Shown here: positions 8,201 to 10,654 of the stretch, piece after piece | Numbering within the stretch: the first letter of the stretch is position 1 | How the letters are laid out: every line of letters starts with the position of its first letter | Assembly (NCBI GenBank): GCA_947461325.1 | Contig: CANHLD010000050.1 | Span: 1 to 10,654 of the forward strand | Reading direction: 5' to 3' | Length of the DNA: 10,654 nucleotides | Source of the DNA: Comamonadaceae bacterium | GTDB lineage: Bacteria > Pseudomonadota > Gammaproteobacteria > Burkholderiales > Burkholderiaceae_C | Made by a program: the position numbers and the translations under genes | Notes under the pieces: generated by a model | What the model was told of the DNA's origin: nothing | The model's database searches: none | Seen by the model: the letters and a program-made list of their open reading frames with translations, nothing else

Positions 8201-9374
8201 CAAACCAGCAGCAGCCGCCAAAAACAATGCGGTGGCTTACATGCCAACCAAAATAGATATTCAAAGCCAGGAGTTGGTGTGGTCTTCGCGCACCTTTAGC
8301 CAGTTTCAAGCCAGTGCAGAAAAGCAACCCAAGCAATGGCGCATTCAAGCGCGTGCCAACGAGTTCCAAGGAACGGCGGATTACCGACCTGCAATGGACG
8401 GCGCGAGTGCACGCATCACTGCTCGTTTGGCCCATTTAAGCATTCCACCCTCGGCGCTGGAAGAGGTCGAAACCACGCTGTCCGAGTCGCCTAAAGACAT
8501 GCCCGCGCTGGATATCGTGATCGACAACTTGGAGTTGCGCGGTATCGCCATGGGTCGAGCCGAGATCGAAGGCTTTGCCCGCACCAACACTTCCGGAACG
8601 CGGGAATGGGTTTTAAGTAAGCTCAATCTCACTTTGCCAGAGGCCAGTTTTCAAAGCAAAGGTCAATGGGGCGGAGCAGCCAAGGCGGTGGCCAAGCGAT
8701 CGCAACTTGAATTCACTTTGCAGATTCAAGACTCCGGTGAACTGCTCAACAGGCTGGGCTACAAAGATGCGATACGAAATGGCAAGGGGCGCATGGTCGG
8801 GCAAATCAGCTGGCAAGGCTCGCCTTTTTCGCCTGACTACAACAGCATGAGCGGTCAATTCAATGTCAACATGGAGCGCGGCCAGTTTTTGCAAACCGAG
8901 CCGGGTGTGGCGCGCTTGCTTGGCGTGTTGAGTTTGCAGTCATTGCCTAGGCGATTGAAGCTGGACTTCAGCGATTTATTCAGCGAAGGTTTTTTGTTTG
9001 ATTTTGTGCGTGGCGATGTCACCATTCAGCAAGGCATAGCAAGCACCAACAATATCCAAATGAAAGGCGTGAGTGCGGCGGTGTTGATGGAAGGCAAAGC
9101 GGATCTCAAAAACGAGACCCAGGACCTGAAAGTGGTGATCGTGCCGGAGTTGAATGCAGGCACTGCATCCTTGGTTTACAGCGCCATCAACCCGCTGGTG
9201 GGGCTCACCACCTTTTTGGCGCAGTATGTGTTGCGCAAGCCGTTGATGAAATCCAACACAGAGGAGTTTCACGTGCAAGGAACCTGGAAAGACCCCAAGG
9301 TCACCAAAGTGGAAGCCCCTGAGCCAGACAGCAAGTCAACAACGCCCGGCAAACCTGCCAACGCCAAACCATGA
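5286..9374 (+). CDS. yhdP: YhdP family (TIGR02099) AsmA-like envelope protein
   Basis: A 1362-residue inner-membrane-anchored protein of the AsmA/TamB/YhdP group. In E. coli YhdP acts, redundantly with TamB and YdbH, in moving phospholipids to the outer membrane. One membrane helix lies near residues 24-47 (WVWWLVIGFWSL onward), followed by a very long periplasmic part rich in short beta strands. The C-terminal AsmA-like domain carries hallmark sequences LSLQSLPRRLKLDFSDLF and GFLFDF near residues 1215-1239, plus a short Pro/Lys/Thr-rich tail. It is somewhat longer than E. coli YhdP (about 1266). ATG 5286 is preferred because AGG lies 12 bases upstream and the candidate promoter would leave almost no leader for the in-frame TTG at 5265; ATG 5301 is also possible. 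Its stop overlaps the start of the amidase gene (ATGA), so the two are probably co-translated. Family identity is firm; the lipid transport role here is by homology. Confidence 0.93.
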   Translation: MSDQLMPKTDTAAGLRWYVRLTRWVWWLVIGFWSLMVLSTLTLHWLIVPRILDWQPQIEAMASQAWGVKVSIGELQSESDGWVPSFVLSDFVLRDQQDQEVLRLPSVRISLSPASLLSLTLDSIELQSPQLEILRDAQGHWQIAGVPIGGADDTSLTDWLLRQPNISIRDGSLRWVDQMLQQPEVDLTDVNVSLRNGLRSHAWRLDATPPPEWGQAISIQGRFNQALLNSRASDVSTWKGSFYTQMPHIDISRMAAYAKAYLNIDVVSGEGWVRAWVDIDQGVWNNHTLDVSLKDVKVKLAQQLDDIHLMQIEGRLRMQSWMGGLGQEVVTEQIKVTPAQSSAWSSGKTRFAWKHASSEQDPFASTGELHIEDMPLDVITRIAQRIPMDESTHALLAQTQPRGHVHALHLQWFDASSPGFHFKATGQIKKLEVNASPAHKTPKPEDDWWPGVTGANVDFEINEAGGKAQVEVQDGSVSLVDWLEDPLVPLKTFSSSLTWTRVNQRLQVQLQNAKLANADTQGNFELTWSEGDSKLPQGHLELDAQIQRLQASRLHRYLPLEMDVEARRYLKEATGAGWFEKVSVQIKGNMDRFPFDKNNEGVFLVRAPFQQLGFQYSPATAPASFGKQAPPNWPALQQFAGEMVINRNQMQIKSTSARIGQPVALQLTRLDVQIADMNDIVVDVTVQLKGNLNDALLAINNSPLSESVGSLFNPAGVSGVAEHQFHLTVPLSDLDNTRVQGSVNLLGNDIQLQPPVPKLYKAKGVVNYTQNGMSVRNTRLSVLGGEARLDGGLRFADGAWDGPTRLALQGNITSDAIKQAPEFAGVSEVLAKLNGNTTYVATLGLKQGTPELTIISNLQGMAIDLPAPLDKQASALLPMRYESMVSSAASGRATPLVEQLSFNLGQLLSVNYVRDISGATPTVVRGNIQLGKLPPPKEPADNSVVMQIKQAQLNMDEWQTVLNSWMDTEPTAKPAAAAKNNAVAYMPTKIDIQSQELVWSSRTFSQFQASAEKQPKQWRIQARANEFQGTADYRPAMDGASARITARLAHLSIPPSALEEVETTLSESPKDMPALDIVIDNLELRGIAMGRAEIEGFARTNTSGTREWVLSKLNLTLPEASFQSKGQWGGAAKAVAKRSQLEFTLQIQDSGELLNRLGYKDAIRNGKGRMVGQISWQGSPFSPDYNSMSGQFNVNMERGQFLQTEPGVARLLGVLSLQSLPRRLKLDFSDLFSEGFLFDFVRGDVTIQQGIASTNNIQMKGVSAAVLMEGKADLKNETQDLKVVIVPELNAGTASLVYSAINPLVGLTTFLAQYVLRKPLMKSNTEEFHVQGTWKDPKVTKVEAPEPDSKSTTPGKPANAKP

Positions 9375-10189
9375 AAGCCGCATTGCTGCAAATGGTGTCT
9401 GCCTGCTCGGTGCAGGTCAACATGGACACGGCTGATCAATTGATGGCACAAGCCGCCGCGCAAGGCGCAGAACTGGCGGTGTTGCCCGAGTATTTTTGCC
9501 TCATGGGTCAACACGACACAGACAAATTACAGATTGCAGAAGCCTTTGGTGCGGGACCGATGCAAACCGCTTTGTCCGCCATGGCCAAGCGCCATGGCCT
9601 GTGGCTCGTTGCAGGCAGTTTGCCGATAGCTGTGCCGGGCGATGCCAGCCGTGTGCGCAACACGTGTCTGGTGTTCAACCCGAGTGGTGAAAACGTGGCG
9701 CGCTACGACAAAATCCATTTGTTCCATTTCGACAATGGGCTTGAAAACTATGACGAAGCGCGTGTCTTGCAAGCTGGTGACACGCCGGTGTGTTTCGATT
9801 TGCCCTCGCGTGACTGTCATACCTGGCGCATCGGTTTGAGCATTTGCTTTGACATGCGCTTTCCATCGCTCTATCAACAACTTGCTGATATGGGCGCGCA
9901 CTTGATGCTCATGCCCAGCGCATTCACCTACACCACCGGCTCTGCACATTGGGAAGTGTTGTTGCGCGCCCGTGCCTTGGACAGTCTGGTGTGGGTCGGT
10001 GCGGCCGCGCAAGCCGGTACACATGAAAACGGCAGGCGCACTTGGGGACACTCTATGTGGGTGGACCCGTGGGGCCAAGTGGTGGCTTGTCAACCGCAGG
10101 GCGCGGCGTGTGTGGTGGCAGACTTGAATATGCAAACACTGCTTGACCGCAGGCAGCAATTGCCAGCCGTCTTACCCGTCGTGGGTTGA
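9371..10189 (+). CDS. carbon-nitrogen hydrolase, Nit-type amidase (nitrilase superfamily)
   Basis: A complete 272-residue cytosolic amidase of the Nit branch. The Glu-Lys-Cys triad is visible: E40 in LAVLPEYF, K114 in RYDKIHLFHFD and C159 in GLSICFDMRFP; E128 in ENYDEARVLQAGD fits the additional conserved glutamate. The segment RYDKIHLF followed by ENYDEARVLQAGD resembles Nit1/omega-amidase-like enzymes, which hydrolyse deaminated glutathione or alpha-keto acid amides as metabolite repair. That substrate is suggested by family resemblance and not proven by sequence. The ATG overlaps the yhdP stop (ATGA), with no other start needed. The gene converges on the small minus-strand gene, leaving one base between the two stops. 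Confidence 0.92.
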   Translation: MKAALLQMVSACSVQVNMDTADQLMAQAAAQGAELAVLPEYFCLMGQHDTDKLQIAEAFGAGPMQTALSAMAKRHGLWLVAGSLPIAVPGDASRVRNTCLVFNPSGENVARYDKIHLFHFDNGLENYDEARVLQAGDTPVCFDLPSRDCHTWRIGLSICFDMRFPSLYQQLADMGAHLMLMPSAFTYTTGSAHWEVLLRARALDSLVWVGAAAQAGTHENGRRTWGHSMWVDPWGQVVACQPQGAACVVADLNMQTLLDRRQQLPAVLPVVG

Positions 10190-10190
10190 T

Positions 10191-10301
10191 TTATTCCTCG
10201 TCTCGCCGTTCACCATCGCGTCGTCCGGAAAACATGGTCCACCACACGATGAAAACCAGTATGCCACCGGCAAGCAAAGCTTCAAGCAAAATCAGCAGCA
10301 T
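10191..10301 (-). CDS. small single-pass membrane protein (36 aa), hypothetical
   Basis: A 36-codon open frame on the minus strand, starting with ATG at 10301-10299 and ending with TAA. It begins MLLILLEALLAGGILVFIVW, forming one hydrophobic helix from about residue 2 to 24 that ends in a WWTMF aromatic belt, then a charged tail SGRRDGERRDEE. A GGAAAAAG lies just upstream of the ATG as a possible ribosome binding site. It fills the space between the nit stop (one base away) and the mltA GTG start (46 bases away, divergent), a stretch otherwise without a gene. The helix-plus-charged-tail pattern with aromatic edge residues is unlikely by chance, and I have a weak recollection of similar miniproteins in related bacteria. 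No function can be assigned. The main doubt is its shortness. Confidence 0.6.
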   Translation of the reverse strand: MLLILLEALLAGGILVFIVWWTMFSGRRDGERRDEE

Positions 10302-10337
10302 GTTTCTTTTTCCATGGTCAAGACAAACCGCCATCTT

Positions 10338-10342
10338 AGGGG
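10338..10342 (+). promoter_or_regulatory. ribosome binding site deciding the mltA start
   Basis: AGGGG lies 5 bases before the GTG at 10348. It favours that GTG over the in-frame ATG at 10300, whose upstream sequence has no Shine-Dalgarno match and which would coincide with the start codon of the opposing small gene. Confidence 0.6.
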
Positions 10343-10347
10343 CTCGC

Positions 10348-10654
10348 GTGGGTGGTCTGCGCTGGCTTTATGTGTGGCGATGGATGTTGCCTGTATTGCT
10401 TGCTGCCTGTGCCAGCAAGCTTGCGCCTTTGCCTGAGGCAGTGCCAACGGCGACCATTGCCAAACCGAGCCCGGCACCGGTGACCTCGCCTGCCAATTTG
10501 CCTACCGTCACAGCCACTGCGCCCGATACCGTGCCCACTGCATCCAGACGCAGTCAAATGGTGCCGGTGGCTTGGAGTGATTTGCCGGGCTGGGACAGTG
10601 AGTCCATGCCTGAAGTTTGGTCGGTGCTGTTGTCTAACTGTGAGCGGCCCGGCA
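10348..10654 (+). CDS. mltA: membrane-bound lytic murein transglycosylase A, N-terminal part only
   Basis: The first 102 codons of an MltA-type lipoprotein; the catalytic domain lies beyond the right edge. From the GTG start the signal peptide runs to a lipobox LAAC with the lipidated cysteine at residue 21. Ala at +2 (no Asp) predicts sorting to the outer membrane. Residues 26-66 are a Pro/Thr/Ala-rich linker, and the MltA fold begins at VPVAWSDLPGW (72-82), followed by a typical VWSVLLSNCERPG. MltA cleaves the peptidoglycan glycan strand to 1,6-anhydromuropeptides during wall turnover. The in-frame ATG at 10300 would add 16 residues to the signal region and is less likely, given the AGGGG before the GTG and the better signal-peptide length. 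The family call rests on only about 30 residues of mature domain plus the lipobox. Confidence 0.8.
   Translation, partial: MGGLRWLYVWRWMLPVLLAACASKLAPLPEAVPTATIAKPSPAPVTSPANLPTVTATAPDTVPTASRRSQMVPVAWSDLPGWDSESMPEVWSVLLSNCERPG

Noticed and set aside
9527..10159. Minus-strand 210-codon open frame opposite the amidase
   Set aside because: Its composition is His/Arg/Gln-rich shadow sequence, and the sense strand encodes a complete nitrilase-family enzyme with its catalytic triad.
10152..10186. Two small hairpins near the end of nit (GGCA/TGCC and ACCC/GGGT) as a terminator
   Set aside because: Stems are only four base pairs and the following sequence is not a clean T-run, so a factor-independent terminator is not supported.
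10143..10436. Plus-strand 97-codon open frame running from the end of nit into mltA
   Set aside because: It is out of frame with both real genes, crosses the small minus-strand gene, and lacks any plausible protein features. The mltA frame with lipobox explains the right part better.
1..10654. Mobile elements, CRISPR arrays, tRNA or rRNA genes, long repeats, or signs of foreign DNA
   Set aside because: No transposase, integrase, terminal inverted repeats, regular spacers or RNA gene signatures were seen. Composition and gene density are even across the window.

Overview
The window reads as chromosomal DNA of a betaproteobacterium of the order Burkholderiales, most likely a member or relative of the Comamonadaceae. 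The protein sequences (GlnE, the YhdP/TIGR02099 AsmA-like protein, the MltA start, the FAD oxidoreductase/DUF1365 pair) and the gene order fit that group. The base composition looks moderate rather than very GC-rich, which would suit a freshwater lineage such as Limnohabitans or Rhodoferax. The genus is a guess from memory of families, not a search result.

Layout. The left half is on the minus strand, read from right to left: glnE (5207 to 2517), a 54-base gap, an exported glutathione-peroxidase-like protein (2462 to 1863), one base, a COG2907-type FAD oxidoreductase (1861 to 560), then a DUF1365 protein that starts on a TTG overlapping the previous stop and runs off the left edge. The right half is on the plus strand: a long AsmA-like envelope protein of the YhdP family (5286 to 9374), overlapping by ATGA with a nitrilase-superfamily amidase (9371 to 10189). 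A 36-codon membrane miniprotein follows on the minus strand (10301 to 10191), and the window ends in the N-terminal part of the outer-membrane lipoprotein MltA (from 10348, plus strand). glnE and yhdP diverge from a 78-base region holding the probable promoters.

How the genes fit. GlnE switches glutamine synthetase activity by adenylylation and deadenylylation in response to nitrogen status. The peroxidase, FAD oxidoreductase and DUF1365 genes are packed as one translational unit. In other proteobacteria the last two commonly sit beside a cyclopropane-fatty-acid-synthase-like methyltransferase and are tied to membrane fatty-acid modification and oxidative (singlet oxygen) stress. That methyltransferase would be expected just beyond the left edge. 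YhdP (phospholipid transport to the outer membrane) and MltA (peptidoglycan turnover) are envelope genes. The Nit-type amidase is probably a metabolite-repair or housekeeping enzyme coupled to yhdP.

The window is gene-dense, with no mobile element, CRISPR array, tRNA, rRNA or long intergenic region. Most of it is ordinary core genome. The points worth a second look are the peroxidase with an altered catalytic tetrad fused by operon structure to the FAD/DUF1365 pair, and the unlisted miniprotein squeezed between nit and mltA.
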